Positions 53,809 through 64,000 of a stretch of 64,000 bases of DNA are shown here, piece by piece. Position 1 is the stretch's first letter; the number at the start of each line of letters is the position of its first letter. This DNA comes from Sipunculus nudus (taxonomy: Eukaryota; Annelida; Sipuncula; Golfingiida; Sipunculidae): the NCBI GenBank assembly GCA_026874595.1, contig CM049317.1, forward strand, positions 60,052,618 to 60,116,617. Reading direction: 5' to 3'. The translations under genes and the position numbers were made by a program. The notes under the pieces are model-generated. The model saw only the letters and a list, made by a program, of their open reading frames with translations, searched no databases and was not told where the DNA came from.

Positions 53809-56395
53809 GTATCCGCCAAAACGAAGTTTTGCGGATACTATGTTTTTGACCGGGTTCCGCCGCCGCCGCCGCCGCCGCTTTCGTTTCCGGAGAACTCCTC
53901 TGAGACTACTGGACAGATTTTTCCGAAACTTACACAAATTATCGGGTCACATGTGAACTGGTGCCTAACCAAGTGACCTTGACCTCTGACCTTTCGTCTC
54001 TGCCCAGCGTCCGTTTGTGCGTCTGTTTCCACACATAAACCCATATATCTCGGGAACCGTTTGACCGATCCGGAAAAAATTTTTACACAAATGTAGCCCT
54101 GGGATAGCTTTATAACATACACAACAAAAGGTGGCGCCACCTGCAACCATGTTTGGACAGTGTCCATCTGTTCATCTGCCTGGGGTTAAAATCACTCATA
54201 TCTCAGCAGTGGTTTGACTAATTCACCTAAAATTTGGCATGGTTATACATCCAAGATAGCTTTCTCGATTTTATGACAGGTGGCGCCACCTACATTCACG
54301 TTAAGGCTCCACACATAAACCCATATATCTCTTGAACCGTTAGACCGATCCGGAAAAAAATTTTACACAAATGTAGCCCTGGGATAGCTTTATTAAATAC
54401 ACAACAAAAGGTGGCGCCACCTGCAACCATGTTTGCACAGTGTCCATCTGTTCATCTGCCTGGGGTTAAAAGCACTCATATCTCTGCAGTGGTTTGACTA
54501 ATTCACCTAAAATTCGCCATGCCTATACATCCTAGATAGCTTTCTCGATTTTATGGCAGGTGGCGCCACCTACATTTAAGTTAACGCTCGACACATAAAC
54601 CCATATATCTCGGGAACCGTTTGACCGATCTGGAAAAAAATTTTACACAAATGTAGCCCTGGGGTAGCTTTATAACAAACACAACAAAAGGAGGCGCCAC
54701 CTGCAACCATGTTTGCACAGTGTCCATTTGTTCATCTGCCTGGGGTTAAAATCACTCATATCTCTGCAGTGGTTTGACCAATTCACCTAAAATTCGGCAT
54801 GCGTGTACATCCTAGATAGCTTTCTTGATTTTATGGCAGGTGGAGCCACCTACATTCACGTTAACGCTGCAGACATCCAAGCTCATATCTCGGGAACCGT
54901 TTGACCAATCAGGAAAAATAATTTACACAAATGTAGCCCTTGGATAGCTTTATAACATACACAAAAATGGTGGCGCCACCTGCAGCCATTTTTGCACAGC
55001 GTCCATCTGTTTGTCTGCCTTTGGTTAAAATCACTCATATCTCTGCAGTGGTTTGACCAAATTACCTGAAATTCAGCATGCTTATACATCCAGCATAGCT
55101 TTCTTGATTTTATGACAGGTGGCGCCACCTACATTCACATTCATGCTGTAGACATCAATGCTTATATCTGCGGACTCATTCAACCAATCAGGAAAATTTT
55201 TTTACACAAATGTAGCCCTTGGATAGCTTTATAACATACACAAAAATGGTGGCGCCACCTGCAGCCATTTTTGCACAGCGTCCATCTGTTCATCTGCCTG
55301 GGGTTAAAAGCACTCATATCTCTGCAGTGGTTTGACTAATTCACCTAAAATTCGCCATGCCTATACATCCTAGATAGCTTTCTCGATTTTATGGCAGGTG
55401 GCGCCACCTACATTTAAGTTAACGCTCGACACATAAACCCATATATCTCGGGAACCGTTTGACCGATCTGGAAAAAAATTTTACACAAATGTAGCCCTGG
55501 GGTAGCTTTATAACAAACACAACAAAAGGAGGCGCCACCTGCAACCATGTTTGCACAGTGTCCATTTGTTCATCTGCCTGGGGTTAAAATCACTCATATC
55601 TCTGCAGTGGTTTGACCAATTCACCTAAAATTCGGCATGCGTGTACATCCTAGATAGCTTTCTTGATTTTATGGCAGGTGGAGCCACCTACATTCACGTT
55701 AACGCTGCAGACATCCAAGCTCATATCTCGGGAACCGTTTGACCAATCAGGAAAAATAATTTACACAAATGTAGCCCTTGGATAGCTTTATAACATACAC
55801 AAAAATGGTGGCGCCACCTGCAGCCATTTTTGCACAGCGTCCATCTGTTTGTCTGCCTTTGGTTAAAATCACTCATATCTCTGCAGTGGTTTGACCAAAT
55901 TACCTGAAATTCAGCATGCTTATACATCCAGCATAGCTTTCTTGATTTTATGACAGGTGGCGCCACCTACATTCACATTCATGCTGTAGACATCAATGCT
56001 TATATCTGCGGACTCATTCAACCAATCAGGAAAATTTTTTTACACAAATGTAGCCCTTGGATAGCTTTATAACATACACAAAAATGGTGGCGCCACCTGC
56101 AGCCATTTTTGCACAGCGTCCATCTGTTTGTCTGCTGTGGGATAAAATCACTCATATCTCTGCAGTGGTTTGACTTTTCCACATGAAATTTTGCTTGTGT
56201 ATATATCTTGGATAGTTTCTCGTTCAAATAACAGGTCGCGCCACCTACAATCATGTTTATGTGGCAGAGATCCATTCTATTATTTAACACATGTAACTCT
56301 ATATCCCCTTGCCACTCAATCCATGCCTTACTTCACCCGTCCTTCTCTGATTTTGGCGGATACACGTAGTCGCTTGTCGACTACCCGTATTCTAG
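53809..56395. mobile_element. Hairpin-ended element with higher-order 140/280/838-bp repeats
   Basis: The left end GTATCCGCCAAAA is inverted at the right end as TTTTGGCGGATAC (to 56363). The left end also folds on itself (GTATCCGC...GCGGATAC, 53809-53838), followed by a (CCG)n run. After the right inverted repeat comes a hairpin GTAGTCG/CGACTAC (56366-56384) and then CTAG at 56392-56395, a Helitron-like 3' end. The body has about eight 280-bp units (starts near 54031, 54311, 54591, 54871, 55150, 55429, 55709 and 55988), each two diverged 140-bp halves headed by the palindrome GGTGGCGCCACC. Three units (about 838 bp) are duplicated almost exactly. No protein coding. Possibly a Helentron-associated (HINE-like) element; class is inference. 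Confidence 0.7.
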
Positions 56396-56589
56396 TTGAT
56401 TTAATATATGAGTTTATTAATTAAAGATATTCTGCATTTATCAGTATCAAAGTTCAGTATCAAATTGTATGACTAAATAATTTGGATTGGTAAGAAAGAC
56501 AGAAATGGTCTGGAATGATTCCTGTGATTTTCTACTGTGAATTCTTCTGGTTTGCCAAGGTATTTGTGTCACAGGTGTCCTTATTCTGG

Positions 56590-57010
56590 AATTTTGCAAT
56601 GTGAATGTGAATGCTATAACTTTTGAATGACTCAAAATTTTTTCACCAAATTTTAAATTTAAATTGTTTCTACCAATATCTCAGACAAGTTTGAAAACTG
56701 GTGACCTTGACCTTCATCACCAAGGTCAAATAAGCTGAAATAGAGGTTTTTTGTGACCCCAATAACTTTTGAAGTATCACGTTTTTTCCTCAAATTTGAA
56801 ACACTAATTGTTTTAATTAAGTTCCTTCAGAGCTTGGGAAAAATAAATGGTGACCTGCACCTGGATCTACAAGGTCAAATCAGCCAGGATAAAATCTCAG
56901 ATTAGTTCATAACCTGATTACCTTGATCATCATCATACAAGGTCAAATCTTTAGAAATCCAGGATTTAAGTTAACACCAAACTTCTGAAGGGGTCAATTT
57001 TTCCCCTCAA
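56590..57010. repeat. AACTTTTGAA / GTGACCTTGACCTT repeat units
   Basis: About three diverged units of roughly 120-140 bp with TAACTTTTGAA, TTTTCCTCAAATTTG, AATATCTCAGACAAGTTTG and GACCTTGACCTTCATC. First unit matches 43400-43500. Similar text occurs at 30270-30560, where it belongs to element A. Confidence 0.6.
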
Positions 57011-58316
57011 ATTTGGGAAAGTAAGGCCCATAGTGAGGAGAGATATTATAGTTGATTTTGTGTCACAAAAACCAGGTCCTCTAGTTTCCTTTGGTATGAT
57101 TGAAAAAATCAAAGGAAGCCTCAGAATTGTACCTTTTAGGCCTGCTTTATGATAAGGTAAAGCCGTGTTTCCATGTGAGAGTAAATGTGTATATGTGTAT
57201 ATGCATGAAAAGAGCTTTGTTTCCATGTGCACGTATATGCACATATGCGGGAACTGGCTGAAGTATATTGTGCACAGTAGATCTAGCGATCTTCCCCAAA
57301 AAACTTGCTGGAGTGATGTCATTTTACCAGGAATCACAGAGTTTATGTAGACCCTATGAATGAAAATCACACCACAGAAGGAATTTTCTTGCATTTTTAC
57401 GCTTACAGACATATAGAAACACCACATTTACAAAATCTTTCACACATACCCACATGTATGTATATTAACACACATGGTTCAAAACACAGATAACTTAAAA
57501 CACTAGACTGAGATGAAGAACTTATATTTTATCAAGACATTGAATCAAAGACTTGATAGTCATATTGGCATATGGTAAGTCAAGTGTGACAATACATACA
57601 GTAAAACAGACATAAACAAGCAGGGATGCATGTTATCTTAAACATAAAGCTTGACAGTACTGTAACATTACTGTAATTGTTAATCCCACTTTTTCACTCA
57701 TACAAATATTTATAGTAAAAAACACATTCACTACCCAGAGAGGACCTGGAAAATACCCAGGAAAAAATATGTACCTCCTCTGAGTCTGAACAGACTCCTA
57801 GAACATTTATCTCCCAGTGATAAACAGTGTAAGAGGCGACCACCAGCAGAGACCAGCCACACAAAGCTATGATATGGATAAGAATACTATTTGTAATCCA
57901 TTAGTTCTGCCGTGATGAATTACCCCTTGGCAGCCATAACAACAGGCCTTCACCAATACCCTGGAAATCCTAGTGGAAAATGCTTAATTTTTCTTATTCT
58001 TTATTCTTGGCAAACATGAAAGTCACATTTACATCACTTGGACCACATATGATGATTATATGACCTCATGTGCTGTTACATCTTTAAAAAAGAATTGCAT
58101 TTGGGCTACATAGTGGGGTTGCACTGCAAACAAGAGATCAATTATGTTTGGGTACTGGGTCACATTCCTAATATTTGCTTTACTTTTGATGTTTCAGCAA
58201 ACATGTAAATCATATTTATATCAGTCTGTGTGAAAATAAAGTAAGGCCTTCTCAGCACTCATTGAGGTGGGCGTATGTCTTATAGTTTGCATACTATACT
58301 TGGTATCTTTTTATCA

Positions 58317-58470
58317 TATACAAGATATAATCTCAAACCAGATTTAATCTCAAACACATATAATCTCAAACACATGTAATCTCAAACCACATGTAAACTC
58401 AAACCAAGCTATATCTTAAAGAAGATTTTATCTCAAACCAGGTTTCTTCTCAACCTTTATTTAATCTTAA
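58317..58470. repeat. AATCTCAAAC(CA)CAT minisatellite
   Basis: About seven units of 17-20 bp: ATAATCTCAAACCAGATTT, AATCTCAAACACATAT, AATCTCAAACACATGT, AATCTCAAACCACATGT and further degenerate units. Confidence 0.85.
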
Positions 58471-60244
58471 TTAAAATGTAGTTTGAATGAACAGGAGGCA
58501 ATTAAATGGCTGTCTATCTGTCACTTAGTTCAACCTGGCTGTTCACATTTAACAATTTATTTTTTTTATGTGTGAGGAGAAGCAGATTAACCTGTGGAAT
58601 GTGGAAGGTCCTCCCACTAATCATTCGCAGACAACCCTGTTAATAGTCACATGGGGATTTTCAATAAAATACGGTCTGCCCACTGTGTAACACCAGCTAA
58701 GTCCTGACCAGAATGAGGCATGCACCCAGCCTGGGCCCTTCCACAAACAGTGATAAAATCACACCCATGCTGATTCCTCATCTGTCATTCATGTTTTGTG
58801 TTATATTTAGTGGCAGCGCTAACCAGCAGTCAACCACTATGTCATTGTGATGCAGAGTAAATTCTTTATTTATTGATTTATTTATTGAGGTCTTCAGTCA
58901 GTCTGTGACTGAGCCTTATGAAGTGTCTTTTATTTAGCAATTTGTGGACTCTATCCAGGAGAAAAATCATAAATGGATCAAATCTTTTAATGTAAGGGAG
59001 ATCTGTATACCTAGAAGTGCAGCATAAGAAAAATGTAACCATCTGCAAAATCATTTGTAGAGTAGAACTTACATTTGTTAATTATTCATGAATTTTTACT
59101 TTACCACTCATTCTCCTAAATAATAACATAACCTTCAAAAATATGTATACAATGTGTATATACTGTAAAATAAGGATTAGGGTGTGGTCTAAAAAAGTAT
59201 TATTCCACTGTAAACTTTGCACATGCACATCCCCTCTTCACCAAACTCTCTCCTTCCATGTCACATCCACATGCCCTGACAGGTTTATTTTTCCCAGTTT
59301 CTCAAAACTGCACACGGGGGCTGCCATTTTGCATACACACTAAAACATGGATGTAACAGGTCACATGTTGAAATTATGGGTTTGCCTTAGTTGATGTAAT
59401 TACCACTTGATGAAGCATAAAACTGATGCATTGACAATAGAAAAAGGATACCACAACATTAATCAGTGTCATAAAAGATGTTACATAATTAAGCAGTAAA
59501 AAGTAAGTAAAGAATTAAACCATCAGGGAAAATATACATATGTGTATAAGTCACCATGAAGTAATTAATATTCACAAAAGTCACTAATTTGTCACAACAC
59601 ATCAGAATCTTTAGTATTCTAAAACTTGGTAGTGTGCAAACTACCCAGGACATGGCAAGCAAACACAGACTACAGCAAAATGGAAAAGGTCCTCAGAAGA
59701 TGATCAGGTTTGGCAGGAAGACGCAAAATTGGCACGTCAGATAATCAGGGCACACAAAGAAGACTACGTGCGGGGAAATTAGATTGAGCAGCAGTAAGAA
59801 GGGTAGTGAAACAAATAAATGTTAAACGAACTTGGCACCACCTGCCCGAGAGGAAAACAAAATGGCTGCTCCTGCTTCATGGAGTCCAGTCTTTATAATA
59901 CTACATTGGATAGAGTTGTAATTCGTTTTGAAATTTTGGATTTTATTTTACTTGAAATATGCATTCTTTATTTATAGATAAGTGTATATGGTTGAAATAT
60001 TTTATCAGTCAATACACTTTTCTGATATGTTCCTTGATCAATTCATAGAAAATCCAAAATCCAGAGAGCTTTCAAAAGGAAAGAGAGTTGAAAGTTTTCC
60101 TTTAAATCTATATTTTTTAAATGGATTATTTGAGGATTCCTAAATGAAAACCCTCAAGATAAAGCCCCAAAAATGATTCTGATTTTTCAGTATATTTCTT
60201 CCCCCTAACCACAACAGAACAGTACTGTAATTATCCTTGAGGGA

Positions 60245-60330
60245 AGGATATAGCCTTGGGGTTTAAGTGTTGGACTTAAGAGCAAGTCCAAGCTTTGAAC
60301 ATTGCCAGTGCCTGGAAGGCAAATTGAGCA
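60245..60330 (+). repeat. Possible tRNA-like SINE head
   Basis: ATAGCCTTGGGGTTTAAGTG, TTGGACTTAAGAGCAAGTCC and AAGCTTTGAACATTGCC follow the order A box, anticodon-arm-like stem and decayed B box of a tRNA-derived SINE. No body identified. Confidence 0.35.
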
Positions 60331-60529
60331 AATCTCAATAGAACTTATTAGAGGGAGATTTTAAAAGCAGGTAGAAGTTAAACCATGGGTGACATCTTGT
60401 CAAGAACCATTCTGACCTTGCTACGTTCAACTACCAACTTCATCTCTATATACCGGTATCCTTCTTTTCTGTCTTCACTATTTGGAATTGATACACTGGA
60501 CTCTTTAAGTTATCTGTTTATTGTTTAAG

Positions 60530-60687
60530 TTTCCGAAGGAGTTCCTCGAGCCTCATTTGCTGAATGTTCCACCATTTGAATCTTCATTAGCTAAATACTT
60601 GACAATGGGTGACCTGTTGGGTCACCATTTCAGTGGGCGGCACATGGTCACTGGTCAAAGTGGAAGAACCAAACTGGTACACATTAT
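60530..60687 (+). other. Candidate orphan exon with strong donor
   Basis: An open frame begins FPKEFLEPHLLNVPPFESSL after an acceptor-like TTTATTGTTTAAG and ends at a consensus donor ATTAT/GTAAGT. It continues through MGDLLGHHFSGRHMVTGQ, which looks protein-like but is not recognised. The required phase does not fit MOCOS exon 6: in that phase TGA appears after about 15 codons. It could be an exon of a nested gene or, more likely, chance. Confidence 0.2.
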
Positions 60688-61854
60688 GTAAGTTATAGTG
60701 CATTTATAAAATTGTCCCCCTGTTGTGACCCATTTCTGCTGGTTTGAGAGGACAAATAGTCATGGACAGGTCGAGTAGTATATAGATTTAGTTCAATAGA
60801 ACTCAGGGAAATTTGCACAAGTCTCTTACCAACAGGTTATAATTTCAGAATTATTCCTAGCCTCATGCATAATACATAAAAAGTCCTGAAATTGATGAAC
60901 AAAAATAACTTATTCTTTTTGTATAATTACCTTTATCCTCATTCAACAAGTTGTGCTACCAAAAAAGCAAGGACTGTTTATTGGAAAAAAAGAAAAATTA
61001 TCCTTTTAAAGTTCAAGTTTTTGAAAGTATTAGACCAAAGGCTATCATTGTAACATGTAGAACACTAAACAAGTTTAATGAATTTGATGCTGGATGAATT
61101 ATAATGGCTTTGTATTTTCAAGATTTTACTGTGTATATATCAATTGTTTATTTTACTCTGTAGAATATGGAGAACAAGGAGTTATAATTAACAGCAGTTT
61201 GAGAAAAAACCTTTATTTAAAAATCTATACATATAATATGATCAGTACTGAATGAATTCTAAGTGGTGAATTAATACCTAGTGTACAAGGATAAACTTAA
61301 AAAAAAAAATAGTATTTAGCCTGCCTCAGCAGTTTTCCACCTAAATGGCTTCAGAAAAGACTGGTCTTTATATAATATAAAAACAAATGTAATGTTTCCT
61401 TTGTAGAAGAGCAGGCATTTCTTCTGACAGTGGCAGAATTAGATTTCCAAATGTTTTCAAGCCTCAGTAAAGGACATGCTCAGGGCATTATCCAAGTTTA
61501 AAGGAAGGGAGCTGGAAAACATTGAAAGAAATGAGGATGCTTTGATCATTTTTTTTATGAAGAAGCATTATTAAAGCAAGTACTTCATCTGTTATAAAAT
61601 GGTGGAGATGAAATAACTTGTTATGCATTCAAAAGCAGTTATTCTGTATCAGACTGAAACAGACATGAATTGACTCTGGATGTTTCTGACTGACTTATTC
61701 AGACAGGAATAAATTCACTAAAGTTGTGTGAAAAAGACAAAAACAGACATATCTTCACAACAGATGGAACACAATGATTCCACAACAATATCAGTTCAGG
61801 GAAAAAGACAGGATAAGTTCTACAGAAGGTTTATTAAATGAGACATAAGAAATT

Positions 61855-64000
61855 ACAGAGCAGTTGACAGATGGAACAGAATGAATTATAGAGCAGTTAT
61901 CCATGATTGATGAAACAGAATTAATACCAGAGCAGGTGACAGTGACAGATGGAACAGAATGTCTGTCAGAGCAGGGGTCCATGACAGATGGAACAGAATG
62001 ACTGTCAGAGCAGGTGTCTGTGACATGTGGAACAGAATGACTGTTAGAGAAGGTGTCCATGACAGATCGAACCGAATGACTGTTAGAGAAGGTGTCCATG
62101 ACAGATGGAACATATTGATTATCAGAGCAGGTGTCCATGACAGATGGAACAGAATGACTGATAGAGCAGGTGTCCATGACAGATGGAACTGAATGACTGT
62201 TAGAGCAGGTGTCCATGACAGATGGAACAGAATGACTGTCAGAGCAGGTGTCCATTACAGATGGAACAGAATGACTGTTAAAGCAGGTGTCCATGACAGA
62301 TCAAACAGTATGACTATTAGAGCAGGTGTCCATGACAGATCAAGCAGAATGACTGTTAAAGCAGGTATCCATGACAGATCGAACAGAATGACTGTCAGAG
62401 CAGGTGTCCATGACAGATAGAACCAAATAACTGTTAGAGCAGGTGTCCATGACAGATGGAACAGAATGACTGATAGAGCAGGTGTCCATGACAGATGGAA
62501 CTGAATGACTGTTAGAGCAGGTGTCCATGACAGATGGAGTAGAATGACTGTTAGAGCAGGTGTTCATGACATACAGATGGAACAGAATGACTGTTAGAGC
62601 AGGTGTCCATGACAGATGGAACAGAATGACTGATAGAGCAGGTGTCTATGACATGTGGAACAGAATGACTGTTAGAGAAGGTGTCCATGACAGATGGAAC
62701 AGAATGACTGATAGAGCAGGTGTCCATGACAGATGGAACTGAATGACTGTTAGAGCAGGTGTCCATGACAGATGGAACAGAATGACTGTTAGAGCAGGTG
62801 TTCATGACATACAGATGGAACAGAATGACTGTCAGAGCAGGTGTCCATGACAGATAGAACCAAATAACTGTTAGAGCAGGTGTCGATGACAGATGGAACA
62901 GAATGACTGATAGAGCAGGTGTCCATGACAGATGGAACTGAATGACTGTTAGAGCAGGTGTCCATGACAGATGGAGTAGAATGACTGTTAGAGCAGGTGT
63001 TCATGACATACAGATGGAACAGAATGACTGTTAGAGCAGGTGTCCATGACAGATTGAATAGAATTACTGTTAGAGCAGGTGTCCATGACATACAGATGGA
63101 ACAGAATGACTGTTAGAGCAGTTGTCAATTACAGATGGAACAGAATGTCTGTCAGTGCAGTTGTCCTTGACAGATGGAACAGAATGTCTGTCAGAGCAGG
63201 TGTCCATGACAGATGGAACAAAATGACTGTCAGAGCAGGTGTCCATGACAGATGGAACAACATGTCTGTCAGTGCAGGTGTCCAGGACAGATGGAACAAA
63301 ATGACTGTCAGAGCAGGTGTCCATGACAGATGGAACAAAATGACTGTCAGAGCAGGTGTCCATGACAGATGGAACAAAATGTCTGTCAGAGCAGGTGTCC
63401 ATGACAGATGGAACAAAATGACTGTCAGAGCAGGTGTCCATGACAGATGGAACAAAATGACTGTCAGAGCAGGTGTCCATGACAGATGGAACAAAATGTC
63501 TGTCAGTGCAGGTGTCCATGACAGATGGAACAAAATGACTGTCAGAGCAGGTGTCCATGACAGATGGAACAAAATGACTGTCAGAGCAGGTGTCCATGAC
63601 AGATGGAACAAAATGACTGTCAGAGCAGGTGTCCATGACAGATGGAACATAATGACTGTCAGAGCAGGTGTCCATGACAGATGGAACAAAATGTCTGTCA
63701 GTGCAAGTGTCCATGACAGATGGAACAAAATGTCTGTCAGAGCAGGTGTCCATGACAGATGGAAAAAAATGACTGTCAGAGCAGATGTCCATGACAGATG
63801 GAACAAAATGACTGTCAGAGCAGGTGTCCATGACAGATGGAACAAAATGTCTGTCAGTGCAGGTGTCCATGACAGATGGAACAAAATGTCTGTCAGAGCA
63901 GGTGTCCATGACAGATGGAACAAAATGACTGTCAGGGCAGGTGTCCATGACAGATGGAACAAAATGACTGTCAGAGCAGGTGTCCATGCTAGATGGAACA
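61855..64000. repeat. 39-bp minisatellite (about 55 units), open at the right edge
   Basis: A 39-bp unit (GTGTCCATGACAGATGG, AACAAAATGACTGTCAGAG, CAG) repeats from about 61855 to the window end. On the minus strand each unit reads MDTCSDSHFVPSV; other frames are open as well, because 39 is divisible by three. Units left of about 63120 are more varied (AGAATGACTGTTAGAG, CCAAATAACTG, 42-bp units with an extra ATAC); units to the right are more uniform. Copies fall into SDS, SDR and TDR types on the minus strand, suggesting a higher-order pattern. No promoter, start or splice context marks it as coding. Confidence 0.95.

Larger units (their letters stand above)
51771..64000 (+). other. MOCOS intron 6, incomplete
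   Basis: From the exon 6 donor GTCAGT to the window edge with no further MOCOS exon found. It contains a minisatellite (51930-52650), the large 280-bp-unit element (53809-56395), a GTGACCTTGA-type repeat (56590-57010), an ATCTCAAAC minisatellite (58317-58470), a possible orphan exon (60530-60687) and the 39-bp minisatellite. 57010-58300, 58800-60200 and 60700-61850 show nothing recognisable. Confidence 0.75.

Noticed and set aside
53838-54167. 109-codon minus-strand frame with a Gly run
   Set aside because: The Gly run is the (CCG)n repeat of the transposable element and the rest is its 140-bp satellite.
56966-57427. 153-codon minus-strand open frame
   Set aside because: No recognisable motif; it crosses repeat-like text (TTTCCATGTG, GTATATGTGTATATGCA) and lacks splice or promoter support.
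59630-59880. Possible decayed transposase-like coding segment
   Set aside because: A short readable stretch (QEDAKLARQIIRAHKEDY) ends in a stop and matches no motif I can name.
61500-61600. ELENIERNED segment as MOCOS exon 7 (ENI motif)
   Set aside because: The following residues do not match HT-x-x-LA-x-Y, a stop follows soon after, and the acceptor is poor.
63070-63987. 305-codon minus-strand open frame of MDTCSDSHFVPSV repeats as a protein gene
   Set aside because: It is the translation of a 39-bp minisatellite; another minus-strand frame and a plus-strand frame are open too, and there is no start, signal or splice context. Kept only as a checkable possibility.
61855-64000. CRISPR-like array
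   Set aside because: Units are directly contiguous 39-mers with no unique spacers, in a eukaryotic intron; this is a minisatellite.

Overview
This window is eukaryotic and almost certainly animal: AT-rich DNA, one multi-exon gene with canonical GT-AG introns of 2 to 19 kb, and a dense load of short non-autonomous repeats. The repeats are internally tandem, hairpin-headed elements rich in TGTCC/TCTGT and GTGACCTTGACCT motifs, plus tRNA-derived SINEs and CAGGG-ended MITEs. This repeat style is typical of lophotrochozoans, and a mollusc, probably a bivalve, is the best guess. The species cannot be named from sequence alone.

The only protein gene I can support is the 5' half of a plus-strand molybdenum cofactor sulfurase gene (MOCOS family). 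Six exons splice in frame: 5421-5463 (short first exon, inferred), 9254-9410, 22878-23008, 25070-25714, 44627-44750 and 51694-51770. They give 392 codons plus one base, covering most of the PLP-dependent NifS-like domain, including the PLP lysine in SFYKIFG (residue about 317). The persulfide-cysteine region and the MOSC domain must lie to the right of the window. Exon 4 carries about 65-75 extra polar residues compared with the human protein.

Layout: 1-4700 is AT-rich intergenic DNA without a recognised gene. 4880-5420 is relatively CpG-rich and looks like a promoter, possibly bidirectional. 5464-51693 is MOCOS introns 1-5, full of transposon debris. 51771-64000 is the start of intron 6, holding a degenerate minisatellite (51930-52650), a 2.6-kb hairpin-ended element built of about 280-bp units (53809-56395), and a 39-bp minisatellite that runs off the right edge (61855-64000).

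There is no sign of a transposase, reverse transcriptase or helicase ORF, CRISPR array, operon or rRNA. Most long open frames are by-products of tandem repeats whose period is a multiple of three. I did not find a clearly new biological system. The most notable items are the nested higher-order repeats, nine DR1 nuclear-receptor-type motifs seeded largely by repeats, a MITE abutting the exon 2 acceptor, and the MOCOS insertion.
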